A stretch of DNA of 64,000 nt from Microtetraspora fusca (GCF_001570365.1 NZ_BBYK01000039.1:334790-398789), one strand, 5' to 3'; positions 51,317 through 60,804 are shown, counted from the stretch's first letter. The notes: generated by a model not told the origin, from the sequence alone. Made by a program: numbers and translations.

Positions 51317-52888
51317 TCACCGCGCGGTGGCGGGCTCCTCCTGCTTCGTCGCCTCGGACAGGTCCACGGTCTCCCGCAGCTTGACCGGCTTGAGGAAGAG
51401 GGCGGCGACGATGCCGACCACCGCGATGCCCGCGGAGATCAGGAAGATGTGCCCGGTCGCGTCGCCGTACGCCGCGCGCACGATCTGCTTGATCGGCTCG
51501 GGCAGGGCCGCGATGTTCAGGCTGCCGGTCCCGGAGCCGGTCGGCTTGACGCCGATCTTGGCCAGGCCCTCGGCGATGTTGGTCGCCACCTTGTCGGCGA
51601 GGACGGCGCCGAGGACCGAGACGCCGATGGTGCCACCGAGTGAGCGGAAGAACGTGATGGCGCCGCTGGCCGCGCCCAGTTCGCGCAGCGGGACGGTGTT
51701 CTGGATGGCCAGGACGAGGTTCTGCATCGACATGCCCACCCCGATGCCGACCAGCATCATGGAGCCGCCGATGAGCACGAGCGACGTCTCGTGGTCGATC
51801 GTGGACAGGCACAGGAAGCCGACGGTGAGCACGATGGACCCGACCACGATGTACGGCTTGATCCGCCCGCTCTGGGAGATGAGCCGTCCCGAGATCGTGG
51901 ACGACACGAGCACGCCGAACATCATCGGGATGGTGAGCAGGCCCGCCTCGGTCGGGCTGTAGCCGCGGCCGATCTGGAAGTACTGCCCGAGGAACACCGA
52001 GCCGCCGAACATCGCCATGCCCACGGCGAGGCTGGCCAGGATGGCGAGGGCGGGGGTGCGCATCCGCACGATGTGCAGCGGCACGACCGGCTCCTTCACC
52101 CGGGACTCGACCAACGTCGCGAGAACAAGGATGATCACCGCGCCGCCGACCATGACGGCCGTCTGCCACGACAGCCAGTCGAAGGAACCGCCGACGAAGG
52201 TGACCCAGATGAGCAGGAGGCTGACGCCCGCGGCGATCAGGGTGGCGCCGGCGTAGTCCACCTTGGCGTCGGGCCGCCGCACCGTCGTGATCTTCAGCGT
52301 CTTGTGCAGCAGGACGAACGCGATCAGCGTGAACGGCACGGCGATGAAGAAGCACCACCGCCAGCCGAGCCAGGAGGTGTCCGCGATCAGGCCGCCGAGC
52401 AGCGGGCCGCCGACGGTCGCGACCGCCATGACACCGCCCAGGTAGCCGTTGTACTTGCCGCGCTCCTTCGGGGGGATCATCGCGGCGATGATCACCTGGA
52501 CGAGGATCTGCAGGGCGCCCATGCCGAGCCCCTGGAAGGCGCGGAAGGCGATGAGCTGCCCGGTGTTCTGCGCGAAGCCCGAGGCCAGCGAGCCGAGCAG
52601 GAAGATCACGATCGAGATCTGCAGCAACGCTTTCTTGCTGAACAGGTCAGCGAGCTTGCCCCAGATGGGCGTGGACGCGGTCGCCGCGAGCAGGGAGGCG
52701 GTGACGACCCAGGTGTACTGCGACTGCGTGCCGTTGAGGGCGCCGATGATCTGGGGGAGCGCCACCGACACGATGGTGCTGCTGATCATGGCGACGAACA
52801 GCACCAGGAGGAGGCCGCTGAGGGCTTCCAAGATCTGCCGGTGGGTCATCTGTGCCGGGCCTGGCGGCGAAGCGGTCTGCGCGCTCAA
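51317..52888 (-). CDS. MFS drug exporter, DHA2 (EmrB/QacA) family
   Basis: The 523-residue transporter starts with TTG at 52888 (LSAQTASPPGP); GGAGG lies just upstream, and the longer frame to 52933 would run into the operator palindrome. Fourteen membrane segments are expected. Motif C-like GGPLLGGLIADTSWLGWRWC and motif A-like PIWGKLADLFSKK are visible. It is divergent from the TetR gene, which should repress it through the 19-bp palindrome between them. Confidence 0.92.
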   Translation of the reverse strand: MSAQTASPPGPAQMTHRQILEALSGLLLVLFVAMISSTIVSVALPQIIGALNGTQSQYTWVVTASLLAATASTPIWGKLADLFSKKALLQISIVIFLLGSLASGFAQNTGQLIAFRAFQGLGMGALQILVQVIIAAMIPPKERGKYNGYLGGVMAVATVGGPLLGGLIADTSWLGWRWCFFIAVPFTLIAFVLLHKTLKITTVRRPDAKVDYAGATLIAAGVSLLLIWVTFVGGSFDWLSWQTAVMVGGAVIILVLATLVESRVKEPVVPLHIVRMRTPALAILASLAVGMAMFGGSVFLGQYFQIGRGYSPTEAGLLTIPMMFGVLVSSTISGRLISQSGRIKPYIVVGSIVLTVGFLCLSTIDHETSLVLIGGSMMLVGIGVGMSMQNLVLAIQNTVPLRELGAASGAITFFRSLGGTIGVSVLGAVLADKVATNIAEGLAKIGVKPTGSGTGSLNIAALPEPIKQIVRAAYGDATGHIFLISAGIAVVGIVAALFLKPVKLRETVDLSEATKQEEPATAR

Positions 52889-52934
52889 GAACTGCCTCCG
52901 TAGCAGGTGGAGTGGGGATGCGAGCGATCGCATA

Positions 52935-52974
52935 ATATATGCCCACTGAGCAACTTTGCTCAGTGGGCATATAT
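52935..52974. promoter_or_regulatory. perfect 19-bp palindrome between MFS and TetR genes
   Basis: Two exact 19-base arms (52935-52953 and 52956-52974) are separated by CT. Each arm runs ATATATGCCCACTGAGCAA outward to inward. It is the obvious TetR-family operator and lies in the shared promoter zone. Confidence 0.88.
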
Positions 52975-53000
52975 TCCCTGGGCGCTAGGATTGCCGGAAC

Positions 53001-53603
53001 ATGGACACGACGGTGGGGCTGCGCGAGCGCAAGAAGGCCGAGACCCGGCAGGCCGTCCACGAGGCCGCCATGCGGCTCACGGTTGAGCACGGCCTGGACA
53101 ACGTCACCGTCGAGGCGATCGCCGACGCGGCCAACATCTCCCGGCGTACGTTCTCGAACTACTTCGCCGGCAAGGAGGACGCCCTCCTGTACGGCGAGCA
53201 GCGCCGCGTCTGGTCCTTGGTCGAGGCGTTCCGCGAGCGGCCGGCGGAGGAGCCCACGTGGCAGGCGCTGCTCAACGCGGCACGCGGCCTCTACGAGGAG
53301 ATGGGCGAGCCCAACCGCGAGTGGGCGATCCAGACGCGGCTCGTCAAGCAGCACCCGTCTCTGCTGGCCAGGCAGATGGCCAACCACATCCGCGTCGAGC
53401 GGGAGCTGGCGCGGGCCATCGCCGAGCGCGAGGGGCTGGAGCCCGGCGCCTCGCGGCCGCGCGTCCTGGCGGCCGCGTTTCTGATGGCTCTCCGCATCGC
53501 CGCCAATCTCTGGATCGACGGTCAGTCGGACGAGTCCCGGCCGCGCAGCCTCATCGAACTGGCCGAAGAGGTCCTCGCCGAGGTCGCCCAGCCGTTCCAG
53601 TAA
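53001..53603 (+). CDS. TetR-family repressor of the MFS exporter
   Basis: The 200-residue regulator has an N-terminal TetR domain (GLRERKKAETRQAVHEAAMR, then VTVEAIADAANISRRTFSNY). The C-terminal helical ligand domain begins near residue 90. It is divergent from the exporter and separated by the perfect palindrome, the standard layout for substrate-induced efflux control. The inducer is unknown. Confidence 0.93.
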   Translation: MDTTVGLRERKKAETRQAVHEAAMRLTVEHGLDNVTVEAIADAANISRRTFSNYFAGKEDALLYGEQRRVWSLVEAFRERPAEEPTWQALLNAARGLYEEMGEPNREWAIQTRLVKQHPSLLARQMANHIRVERELARAIAEREGLEPGASRPRVLAAAFLMALRIAANLWIDGQSDESRPRSLIELAEEVLAEVAQPFQ

Positions 53604-53619
53604 CGGTCCCAGACGGGAT

Positions 53620-53653
53620 CGGGGCCCCGTTCCCGCGTGGGAACGAGGCCCCG
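53620..53653. terminator. bidirectional hairpin between TetR and permease genes
   Basis: CGGGGCCCCGTTCCC pairs with GGGAACGAGGCCCCG (one mismatch) around GCGT. It lies between convergent genes and should stop both. Confidence 0.75.
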
Positions 53654-53668
53654 GTGGGGACGCCGCGC

Positions 53669-54955
53669 TCACATGAAGTAGCGGAGCCAGACGTAGATCC
53701 AGGCCAGCACGGTGCTGAGGATCGTGACGACGATGCCGTACTTCGTGAACTGCCAGAACGAGATCCGGTGACCGGTCCTGGCCGCGATGCCCATCGCCAC
53801 GACGTTGGCGCTCGCGGCCACCGCCGTGCCGTTGCCGCCGAAGTCGGCCCCCAGGGCGAAGGCCCACCACAGCGCCTGCCCGATGCCCGCGTCCGGCGCC
53901 TGGGCGACCAGCCCCTCGACGACCGGCGTCATGGTGGCGACGTACGGGATGTTGTCGAAGAACGCGCCGAGCACGGCCGAGCCGAACAGCAGGGAGGTCG
54001 CCGCGCCGAAGAAGTTGTCGCCCACGGCGCCGATCGCCCACGTGCCCACGGCCGAGATGACCCCGGTGTGGACGAGCCCGGCGACCATGACGAACAGGCC
54101 CATGAAGAACACCAGAGTGGGCCACTCGACCTCGCGGAGCACCTCGGGGACGTCCGGGCGGGCCACCATGATCATCAGGCCGGCGCCGACCAGGGCGACG
54201 ATCGAGGGCTCGATGTGGACGACCGCGTGCAGCCCGAAACCGGCGATGACGAGCCCGAGCACGACCAGGCAGCGCGCCAGCAGGCGCGGGTCGGTGATGG
54301 CCCGCCGTTCCTGCAGCGCCATCACCGACGCCACATGGTCCGGGTTGTACTGGAACGACTTCCGGAACAGCACGCCGGTGAGCATCACGAACGCCACGAA
54401 GATCACCACGACGATCGGCGTCATGTGGACGAGGAAGTCGTTGAACGTCAGCCCGGCCCGGCTGCCGATGATGATGTTGGGCGGATCGCCGATCAGCGTG
54501 GCCGCGCCGCCGATGTTCGAGGCGAGGACCTCCGCGATGAGGTACGGCTGGGCGGGGATGCGCAGCCGGTCGCAGACCAGGACGGTGACCGGCGCGACCA
54601 GCATGATCGTGGTGACGTTGTCCAGGAACGGCGAGGCCACCGCGGTGATGACCATCAGCATCACCATGAGCCGGTACGGCCGGCCGCGTGACTTCTTGGC
54701 CGCCCAGATGGCCAGGAAGTCGAACAGTCCCGTCTGCTTGATGATCCCGACAATGATCATCATGCCGAGGAGGAGGAAGACGACGTTCCAGTCGATGCCC
54801 TCGTGCTCGGAGAAGAAGACCTTCGCCCCGGGGATCAGCCCGAGGACGGCCATCGCCCCCGCCGCGACGAGCACGACTTTGACTTTGTCCACCTTCTCCG
54901 TGGCGATGAAGAAGAATGCGACGACGAAGATGGTGAGCGCGGCGACGGAGGTCAT
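53669..54955 (-). CDS. ArsB/NhaD-family permease
   Basis: The 428-residue ion transporter starts at MTSVAALTIFVVAFFF. The SLC13-like fold has about 11 helices. VVFLLLGMMIIVGIIKQTGL, TAVASPFLDNVTTIMLVAP and AATLIGDPPNIIIGSRAG are the conserved family boxes, including the substrate-site DNVTT and GDPPN. It may exchange Na+ and H+ or move arsenite-like anions. The KhtT-like and CBS genes upstream on the same strand favour cation homeostasis. Confidence 0.88.
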   Translation of the reverse strand: MTSVAALTIFVVAFFFIATEKVDKVKVVLVAAGAMAVLGLIPGAKVFFSEHEGIDWNVVFLLLGMMIIVGIIKQTGLFDFLAIWAAKKSRGRPYRLMVMLMVITAVASPFLDNVTTIMLVAPVTVLVCDRLRIPAQPYLIAEVLASNIGGAATLIGDPPNIIIGSRAGLTFNDFLVHMTPIVVVIFVAFVMLTGVLFRKSFQYNPDHVASVMALQERRAITDPRLLARCLVVLGLVIAGFGLHAVVHIEPSIVALVGAGLMIMVARPDVPEVLREVEWPTLVFFMGLFVMVAGLVHTGVISAVGTWAIGAVGDNFFGAATSLLFGSAVLGAFFDNIPYVATMTPVVEGLVAQAPDAGIGQALWWAFALGADFGGNGTAVAASANVVAMGIAARTGHRISFWQFTKYGIVVTILSTVLAWIYVWLRYFM

Positions 54956-55442
54956 CCGGTCCACCCCGGCGGGCCCGCCGGCGCGACGGTCGCGGCGCGG
55001 GCCGCGGGGCGCGCGGTCGGTACGGCTGGGCGGAGTGACAAGGCGCGCCGGAACGGCGTCGCCGCGGAAGACGCGGAAGAGCGGTGCACGAGATGGCCTC
55101 CGAACGATATGCGGGCATGCGCCACCCACCGCGCCGCCGATTCACGGAGCGGCGTGAGTCCGTGCGCGAGCGGGAGTCTGTGCGCGAGCGGGAGTCTGTG
55201 CGCGAGCGGGAGTCCGTGCTCGAGCGGGAGTCCGTGCTCGAGCGGGAGTCCGTGCTCGAGCGGGAGGACGGCCGTGAGCGGCCGGGCCACGCCGGACCAC
55301 GGGGACCGGTCCTGGACGTGGCCCGGACGCGCGCGAACGCCCCAGGGGCGGACAGCCGTCGACGCCTGGGTGGCGGTGTTTTCAGGGATTCAGGGTGAGA
55401 TGCAGGGTGAACAGCTCGGGGAGCGGTTTCAACGGCGCCGGG
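54956..55442. other. gene-poor stretch with an 18-bp minisatellite
   Basis: No gene is supported. Frames on both strands owe their length to the repeat at 55155-55262. The promoter of the permease is presumably at the left end. Confidence 0.5.
55155..55262. repeat. six tandem 18-bp repeats
   Basis: Six uninterrupted units of GAGTCYGTGCKCGAGCGG. The first three carry GCGCGAG and the last three GCTCGAG, so the array grew in two steps. Because 18 is a multiple of three, any frame through it stays open (ESVRER or LEHGLP when read on either strand). Confidence 0.95.
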
Positions 55443-55901
55443 TCAGACGTCCGAGTCCGAGACGGCCATGCCGGTGAGCAACCCGTCCAGCGTGATCGCT
55501 CCGGCGAGTACACCCGAGCGGTCCACCACCGCCACGAGGGGGCTGCGCATGGACGCCATCACGGCCGCCACCTCGAGGAGCGTCGCGTCCAGGGCCACGA
55601 TCACGGGCCGGAGCGACTGCGGCGGCAGGCAGTCGCCCACCGTGCGGGCGCCGAGCTCCTGCCAGAAAATGTCGGCGTGCGCCTCGTCCACCGTCCGGGC
55701 GAGGGCCGGATCCTCCTGGTACGTCCGCGGAACCGCCAGACGGAGCACCTGCGTCCCGGGCAGCACCACGCGCGGGCGGCCCATGCCGTCCACGACGATG
55801 AGTCCCGGCAACCGGCCGAGGGTCATCACCCGAACCGCCCTGGTCACCGGGTCGCCGACGGTGACCGTCGGCAGTTGTACCGCTATGTCACGTGCCCGCA
55901 T
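55443..55901 (-). CDS. CBS-domain protein
   Basis: The 152-residue protein starts at [16 protein letters not shown] with GAGGGGA upstream. It is a pair of CBS domains ([20 protein letters not shown] and [20 protein letters not shown]), which usually bind adenine nucleotides. It follows the KhtT-like gene by 53 bases and precedes the permease, so it may sense energy state for ion transport. Confidence 0.85.
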   Translation of the reverse strand: MRARDIAVQLPTVTVGDPVTRAVRVMTLGRLPGLIVVDGMGRPRVVLPGTQVLRLAVPRTYQEDPALARTVDEAHADIFWQELGARTVGDCLPPQSLRPVIVALDATLLEVAAVMASMRSPLVAVVDRSGVLAGAITLDGLLTGMAVSDSDV

Positions 55902-55953
55902 GTCACCGTCCCCTCGCCTCTCCTTCTCCGGCCGCCGTCGCCGTACGGGCCGG

Positions 55954-56226
55954 TCATGACTTCTCCGCGAGCTCGGCGAGCCGCCGTTCGAGTACGGCGA
56001 GCCGGTCGGAGACGGACCGGTCACCCAGGATCGCGGCGACCTGGTCGGCCTCGTCCCGGTCCATGACGATGGTCTGTCGCGGCACGTCCGGGTCGCCCGA
56101 GGGTTCGTAGATCAGCAGTGAGCGCCGCTCGTCGTCGTCGACCATGACGCCGAAGCGCTGGCCGGCGCGCGTCCCGCAATGGTGCAGCACGCCGACGCCG
56201 GGGACGGTGGTGCGGGTGATGTCCAT
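55954..56226 (-). CDS. KhtT-like K+/H+ antiporter regulatory subunit, N-terminal part
   Basis: The 90-residue protein reads [20 protein letters not shown] and later [11 protein letters not shown] with a C-terminal coiled helix ([12 protein letters not shown]). This matches the N-terminal domain of KhtT-type regulatory subunits of CPA2 antiporters, but the RCK C-terminal domain is missing. It is first in a minus-strand run with the CBS gene. Confidence 0.65.
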   Translation of the reverse strand: MDITRTTVPGVGVLHHCGTRAGQRFGVMVDDDERRSLLIYEPSGDPDVPRQTIVMDRDEADQVAAILGDRSVSDRLAVLERRLAELAEKS

Positions 56227-56521
56227 TTCCGTTGTGTCTCCGTTCCTCGTCCCTGCTGGTGGCCGGGGTGACGTCAGCACGTTGATCGCGCCGCTGAGGT
56301 CATCGCTCTCCTCTCCGGCACCGGGGGCGTGTGGCGGCGGGAGCCCGGGCACCCGCCGCCTCAAGTCTTGCCGCGCGCGGCCCTGGGCACCATCGGGTCC
56401 AGCACCCATCCCGGGTGGGGGACGGCATGTAGAAACCGCAGATGGGAGGGCGCGGCACCCGCGCCCGGATACGCGAGGGGCCGGATGGACAAACACTCCT
56501 CGCCGCCACCACGGTGGGGAT

Positions 56522-57568
56522 ATGAGCAATTTCGCCGACCGGCAGACGGGCGGGCCGCCCCAGGCGTCCCGCTCGCGGTGGAGGGCCCCGCGCACGCTGT
56601 TCTGGCGGCTCTTCATGATCAATGGCTTGGTCTTCACCGCGGGCACGCTGATCCTCGCGGTCTCCCCCGCCACCGTCTCGTCCCCGGTCCTTTTGAAAGA
56701 GGTACCGGTCCTGACGGTTGGGCTGGCGGTGATCCTCGGCGCGAACGCGGTGCTGCTGCGGGCGAGCCTCGCGCCGCTCGGCGCGCTCGCGACGCTGATG
56801 CAACGGGTCGATCTGCTGCGGTCCAGCGGCGACCGGCTCGCGCTGCGCGGCACCGGCGACCTGACCCACCTGGTCGAGACCTTCAACGCCATGCTCGACC
56901 GCCTGGAGGCCGAGCACAACACCAGCAGCGCGCACGCGCTGGCGGCCCAGGAGGCCGAGCGCGGCCGCATCGCCAGGGAACTGCACGACGAGATCGGCCA
57001 GACCCTCACGGTCGTGTTGCTCGGGCTCAAGCGCGCCATCGACCGCGCGCCGGAGGACCTGCGCGACGACCTGCACGCGGTCCAGGAGACGGTCCGCTCC
57101 AGCCTGGACGAGGTACGGCAGATCGCCCGCCGGCTCCGGCCCGGCGTCCTGGAGGACCTGGGCCTGCTCAGCGCTCTCAGCGCCCTCGCGACGGACGTCG
57201 CCCAGGTCAGCAAGCTGTCGGTGGTGCGCAGGACGGATCCCGCCCTGCCCGCCCTGTCCGGGGACGTCGAGCTCGTCATATACCGGATCACCCAGGAGAG
57301 CCTCACGAACGTGACCAGGCACGCCGGGGCCACCCGGGTGGAGCTGTCGCTGACGGCCGAGCCCGGCGCCGTGGTCCTGCGCGTCGCCGACAATGGCCGG
57401 GGCGGGGTGCTCCAGGAGGGCGCGGGCATCCGGGGCATGCGCGAACGGGCGCTGCTCGTCGGCGCGTCGCTGACCATCACCTCGCCTCCCGGAGAAGGCA
57501 CGGAGATACGGCTCGTCATTCCCGTCCCGGCGGAGAAGACGGCGGAAATCACGGCGGAACGGAGTTGA
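56522..57568 (+). CDS. sensor histidine kinase (NarL/DesK type) with HAMP
   Basis: The 348-residue protein starts at MSNFADRQTGGPPQ after GGTGGGGAT. Two membrane helices lie near residues 30-85 and a HAMP-like linker near 85-135. The dimerisation box is RGRIARELHDEIGQTLTVVL with the phospho-accepting histidine, and the ATPase has LVIYRITQESLTNVTRHAG and GIRGMRERALLVGAS. The response regulator follows four bases after its stop. Confidence 0.92.
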   Translation: MSNFADRQTGGPPQASRSRWRAPRTLFWRLFMINGLVFTAGTLILAVSPATVSSPVLLKEVPVLTVGLAVILGANAVLLRASLAPLGALATLMQRVDLLRSSGDRLALRGTGDLTHLVETFNAMLDRLEAEHNTSSAHALAAQEAERGRIARELHDEIGQTLTVVLLGLKRAIDRAPEDLRDDLHAVQETVRSSLDEVRQIARRLRPGVLEDLGLLSALSALATDVAQVSKLSVVRRTDPALPALSGDVELVIYRITQESLTNVTRHAGATRVELSLTAEPGAVVLRVADNGRGGVLQEGAGIRGMRERALLVGASLTITSPPGEGTEIRLVIPVPAEKTAEITAERS

Positions 57569-57572
57569 CCCG

Positions 57573-58229
57573 GTGGACACGCCCACGACCCGGATCCTGC
57601 TGGCGGACGACCATGCGCTGGTGCGCCAGGGCCTCCGGCTGATCATCGACGCGGAGCCCGACCTCACGGTCGTCGCGGAGGCGGCCGACGGCGCCGAGGC
57701 GGTCGAACGCGCCTCGGAGAAGGAGGTCGACCTGGCGATCCTGGACATCGCGATGCCGCGCATGACCGGGATCCAGGCGGCGCGCGAGATCTCCCGGCGT
57801 GCCCCCGGCATCCGCATCCTGATGCTGTCGATGTACGACAACGAGCAGTACTTCTTCGAGTCGCTCAAGGCGGGCGCGTCCGGCTACGTGCTGAAGTCGG
57901 TCGCCGACCGCGACCTGCTGGAGGCGTGCCGGGCGGCCATGCGCGGAGAGCCGTTCCTCTATCCGGGCGCGGTGGCCGCGCTGATCCGCGACTATCTGCA
58001 GCGCGACCGGCAGGGCGAGGCCGTGCCGGACAGCATCCTCACGCCGCGCGAGGAGGAGATCGTCAAGCTGATCGCCGAGGGGAACTCCTCCAAGGAGATC
58101 GCGGAGACACTCGTCATCAGCGTCAAGACCGTCGACCGGCACCGCGCCAACATCCTGCAGAAGCTCGGCATGCGCGACCGGCTCGAACTGACCAAGTACG
58201 CCATCCGGGCCGGGCTGGTCGAGCCCTGA
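57573..58229 (+). CDS. LuxR-type response regulator
   Basis: The 218-residue protein starts with GTG. The receiver has RILLADDHALVRQGL, the phospho-acceptor DLAILDIAMPRMTG and SGYVLKSVADRDLL. The C-terminal DNA-binding helix-turn-helix is LTPREEEIVKLIAEGNSSKE. It is the partner of the upstream kinase. The stop is followed by two hairpins. Confidence 0.93.
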   Translation: MDTPTTRILLADDHALVRQGLRLIIDAEPDLTVVAEAADGAEAVERASEKEVDLAILDIAMPRMTGIQAAREISRRAPGIRILMLSMYDNEQYFFESLKAGASGYVLKSVADRDLLEACRAAMRGEPFLYPGAVAALIRDYLQRDRQGEAVPDSILTPREEEIVKLIAEGNSSKEIAETLVISVKTVDRHRANILQKLGMRDRLELTKYAIRAGLVEP

Positions 58230-58230
58230 G

Positions 58231-58279
58231 GGCGCGCGGACAAGCGCGCCGCCCGGCACCCTCGTAACCGGTGCCGGGC
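58231..58279 (+). terminator. tandem hairpin terminators after the response regulator
   Basis: The first hairpin is GGCGCGC with GCGCGCC (58231-58250), and the second is GCCCGGCACC with GGTGCCGGGC (58251-58279). Together they end the two-component operon. Confidence 0.7.
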
Positions 58280-58349
58280 CCTTCCCGTATGGGGACGGGG
58301 CACGACGGAAGAACACGGAACAAGGCGACGACAAACCGAGGGGAGTACT

Positions 58350-58411
58350 GATATCCTCAACCCTCTATGCCATCGGGCAACAAACACCACACCCAACATT
58401 AGGATGATATC
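58350..58411. promoter_or_regulatory. GATATC pair in the promoter of the HelD-like gene
   Basis: TGATATC occurs at 58349-58355 and TGATATCA at 58405-58412 in a comparatively A/T-rich stretch before the gene. A rifamycin-associated element of the classical kind is not visible. The paired sites may bind a regulator. Confidence 0.4.
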
Positions 58412-58417
58412 AAAGCC

Positions 58418-60688
58418 ATGGCGAGTGGTCAAGTCGCACAAGCGCTCCTGGAAGAACAGTCCTACGTCTCCATGCTCTACGACCGGCTCGACACCGTACG
58501 GGGACGCGCCGAGGTGGCGCTGACCACGGTCCTGGCCCGCGGCGGTGGCGGCACCCGCCAGGCCCGCATCGAGCGCGAGGTCTCCGCGGACGAGCACTCC
58601 CGGCGCCTCGCACAGCTCTCCGGCGTCGAACGCGGCCTGTGCTTCGGCCGGATCGACGACTCCGGCGGCGAGACCTACTACATCGGCCGGATCGGGCTGC
58701 GCGACGACGAGCACGACTCCGTCCTCATCGACTGGCGGGCCCCCGCGGCGCGGCCGTTCTACGTCGCCAGCCCCAGCGACCCGGGCGCCCTCGTCCGCCG
58801 CCGGCACATCCACACCCGCGGCCGTACCGTCACCGGGCTGGACGACGAGGTCTTCGACCTCGACCGGATGGACGACCACGACCGCAGGAACCTCGTCGGT
58901 GAGGCGGCCCTGATGGCGGCGCTGCGCCGCGGCCGTACCGGGCGGATGGGCGACGTCGTCGCCACGATCCAGACCGAGCAGGACCGGGTGATCCGGTCCG
59001 GCCTGGGCGGGGCGCTCGTGGTCCAGGGAGGGCCGGGCACCGGCAAGACCGTCGCCGCCCTCCACCGGGCGGCCTATCTCCTCTACGCGCACCGCGCCAC
59101 ACTCGAGCGGCGAGGGGTGCTCGTGGTCGGCCCGAACGCCATGTTCAGCCGCTACATCAGCCAGGTGCTGCCCTCGCTCGGCGAGACCGAGGTCGTCCTG
59201 TCCAGCGTCGGCGAGCTCCACCACGGCGTCCACGCCACCGTGGACGACGCCCCCGCCGTCGCCGAGGTCAAGGGCGACCTGCGGATGGCCGAGGTGATCG
59301 AAGCCGCCGTACGCGACCGCCAGCGCGTCCCGGAGGGCGATCTGGAGGTCCTGATCGACGTGCGCACGTCCATCCGCGGCGGAGTCGAGGTCGTCGTCGA
59401 GCGGATGGCGCTGCGCCTCGACCACGACGCCTGCGTGCGCGCCCGCGACCGGGCCCGCGCCCTCGGCCGACCGCACAACATGGCACGCCGGACCTTCGTC
59501 AACAAGGTGCTGATGGGCCTCGCCGTGGACGAGGCCAGGCAGCTCGACCGGCCGTACGACGAGGAGGACCTGCGCTACGCGCGCGAGGCGCTCTGGGGAC
59601 AGGCGTCGGTCCGCGCGGCGCTGGAGGAGCTGTGGCCGTACCTCACGCCGGAGCGGCTGGTCGGCGAGCTGCTCTCGGACCCCGACCGGCTGCGCGCCGC
59701 GACGGCCGGCCTGCTTCGCGACGAGGAGCGTGACGCGCTGCTCCGCCCGGCGGGCTCCCCCTGGACGATCGGGGACGTGCCCCTGCTCGACGAGGCCGCC
59801 GAGCTCCTCGGCGAGGACGATGCCGAGGCCAAGGCACGTGAGCGGGCGGCGGCCGAGGAACGCGACGACGAGGAGGCCTACGCCAGGGGCGTGCTGGAGA
59901 TCGCCGACCTCACCGAGCTGATGGACGCCACCGCCCTCGCCGCCCGGCACCACGACGGCGGTCCGGCTGTGACCACCGCCCAGCGGGCGCTGGCCGACCG
60001 CTCCTGGGCGTACGGACACGTGATCGTGGACGAGGCGCAGGAGCTGTCCGCGATGGCCTGGCGCGCCGTCATGCGCCGGATCCCGGCCCGGTCCCTCACC
60101 GTGGTCGGCGACATCGCCCAGACCGGATCCGCCGCCGGAGCCCGCTCCTGGGCCGAGATGCTCGACCCGTACGTCGCGGGCCGCTGGCGCGAGGAGCGGC
60201 TGCTGGTGAACTACCGGACGCCCGTGGAGATCATGGACGTCGCCGCCGACGTGCTGAAGGCGGTCGCCCCGGATCAGGAGCCTCCCGTCTCAGTACGGGA
60301 CGGCGAGGCGCGCCCGCGCGCCGTGCCGTACGAGGGGACGGACCTGCGCGCCCTCGTCGAGGAGGAGCTGGAGGCGATCGGGGACGGCCGGCTCGCGGTG
60401 CTCGCCCCGGACGCCCGGCACTCGGAGATCGCCGCGCTCTTCCCCCAGGAGGGCGACGATCCGCTGGAGGCGCCGGTCGCCGTGCTCACCGTGAACCGGT
60501 GCAAGGGCCTGGAGTTCGACGCGGTGGTGGTCGTCCGGCCCGCCGAGATCCTCGCGCAGTCCCCCAAAGGCGGCCAGGACCTGTACGTCGCGATCACCAG
60601 AGCCACCCGGCGGCTCACCGTGCTGTACGACGGCGACCTGCCCGGCATGCTCGCCCAGTTGGCCCGCGACGACCGGCGGACGGACTGA
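58418..60688 (+). CDS. HelD-family RNA polymerase-associated ATPase (HelR-like)
   Basis: The 756-residue UvrD-like protein starts at MASGQVAQALLEEQSY. An N-terminal coiled-coil of about 60 residues is followed by the 1A domain (VVQGGPGTGKTVAALHR, Walker A). A long insertion (residues 280-500) replaces the helicase 1B region, then HVIVDEAQELSAM (Walker B) and VLTVNRCKGLEFDAVVVVR with ITRATRRL. HelD and HelR release stalled RNA polymerase, and HelR gives rifamycin tolerance in Streptomyces. Acidic residues in the insertion fit the polymerase-probing arm. Confidence 0.9.
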   Translation: MASGQVAQALLEEQSYVSMLYDRLDTVRGRAEVALTTVLARGGGGTRQARIEREVSADEHSRRLAQLSGVERGLCFGRIDDSGGETYYIGRIGLRDDEHDSVLIDWRAPAARPFYVASPSDPGALVRRRHIHTRGRTVTGLDDEVFDLDRMDDHDRRNLVGEAALMAALRRGRTGRMGDVVATIQTEQDRVIRSGLGGALVVQGGPGTGKTVAALHRAAYLLYAHRATLERRGVLVVGPNAMFSRYISQVLPSLGETEVVLSSVGELHHGVHATVDDAPAVAEVKGDLRMAEVIEAAVRDRQRVPEGDLEVLIDVRTSIRGGVEVVVERMALRLDHDACVRARDRARALGRPHNMARRTFVNKVLMGLAVDEARQLDRPYDEEDLRYAREALWGQASVRAALEELWPYLTPERLVGELLSDPDRLRAATAGLLRDEERDALLRPAGSPWTIGDVPLLDEAAELLGEDDAEAKARERAAAEERDDEEAYARGVLEIADLTELMDATALAARHHDGGPAVTTAQRALADRSWAYGHVIVDEAQELSAMAWRAVMRRIPARSLTVVGDIAQTGSAAGARSWAEMLDPYVAGRWREERLLVNYRTPVEIMDVAADVLKAVAPDQEPPVSVRDGEARPRAVPYEGTDLRALVEEELEAIGDGRLAVLAPDARHSEIAALFPQEGDDPLEAPVAVLTVNRCKGLEFDAVVVVRPAEILAQSPKGGQDLYVAITRATRRLTVLYDGDLPGMLAQLARDDRRTD

Positions 60689-60804
60689 ACCCTGGCGCTG
60701 CGCGGAACGCCCGGCATGGCGCGGGACATGAGAACGGGCCGCGCGCCCCAAGGCGCCGGCCCGTGAGTGGTAGCGGCCGGCGCTCGGAGCGCCGGCCGTA
60801 CGCA

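Noticed and set aside
55084..55398. 104-codon plus frame with ESVRERESV repeats as a gene
   Set aside because: The frame is kept open by the 18-bp repeat on both strands; no ribosome binding site or recognisable sequence flanks the repeat.
58330..58417. Rifamycin-associated element before the HelD-like gene
   Set aside because: I looked for the inverted GGGGCTT-type element but found only the two TGATATC sites.
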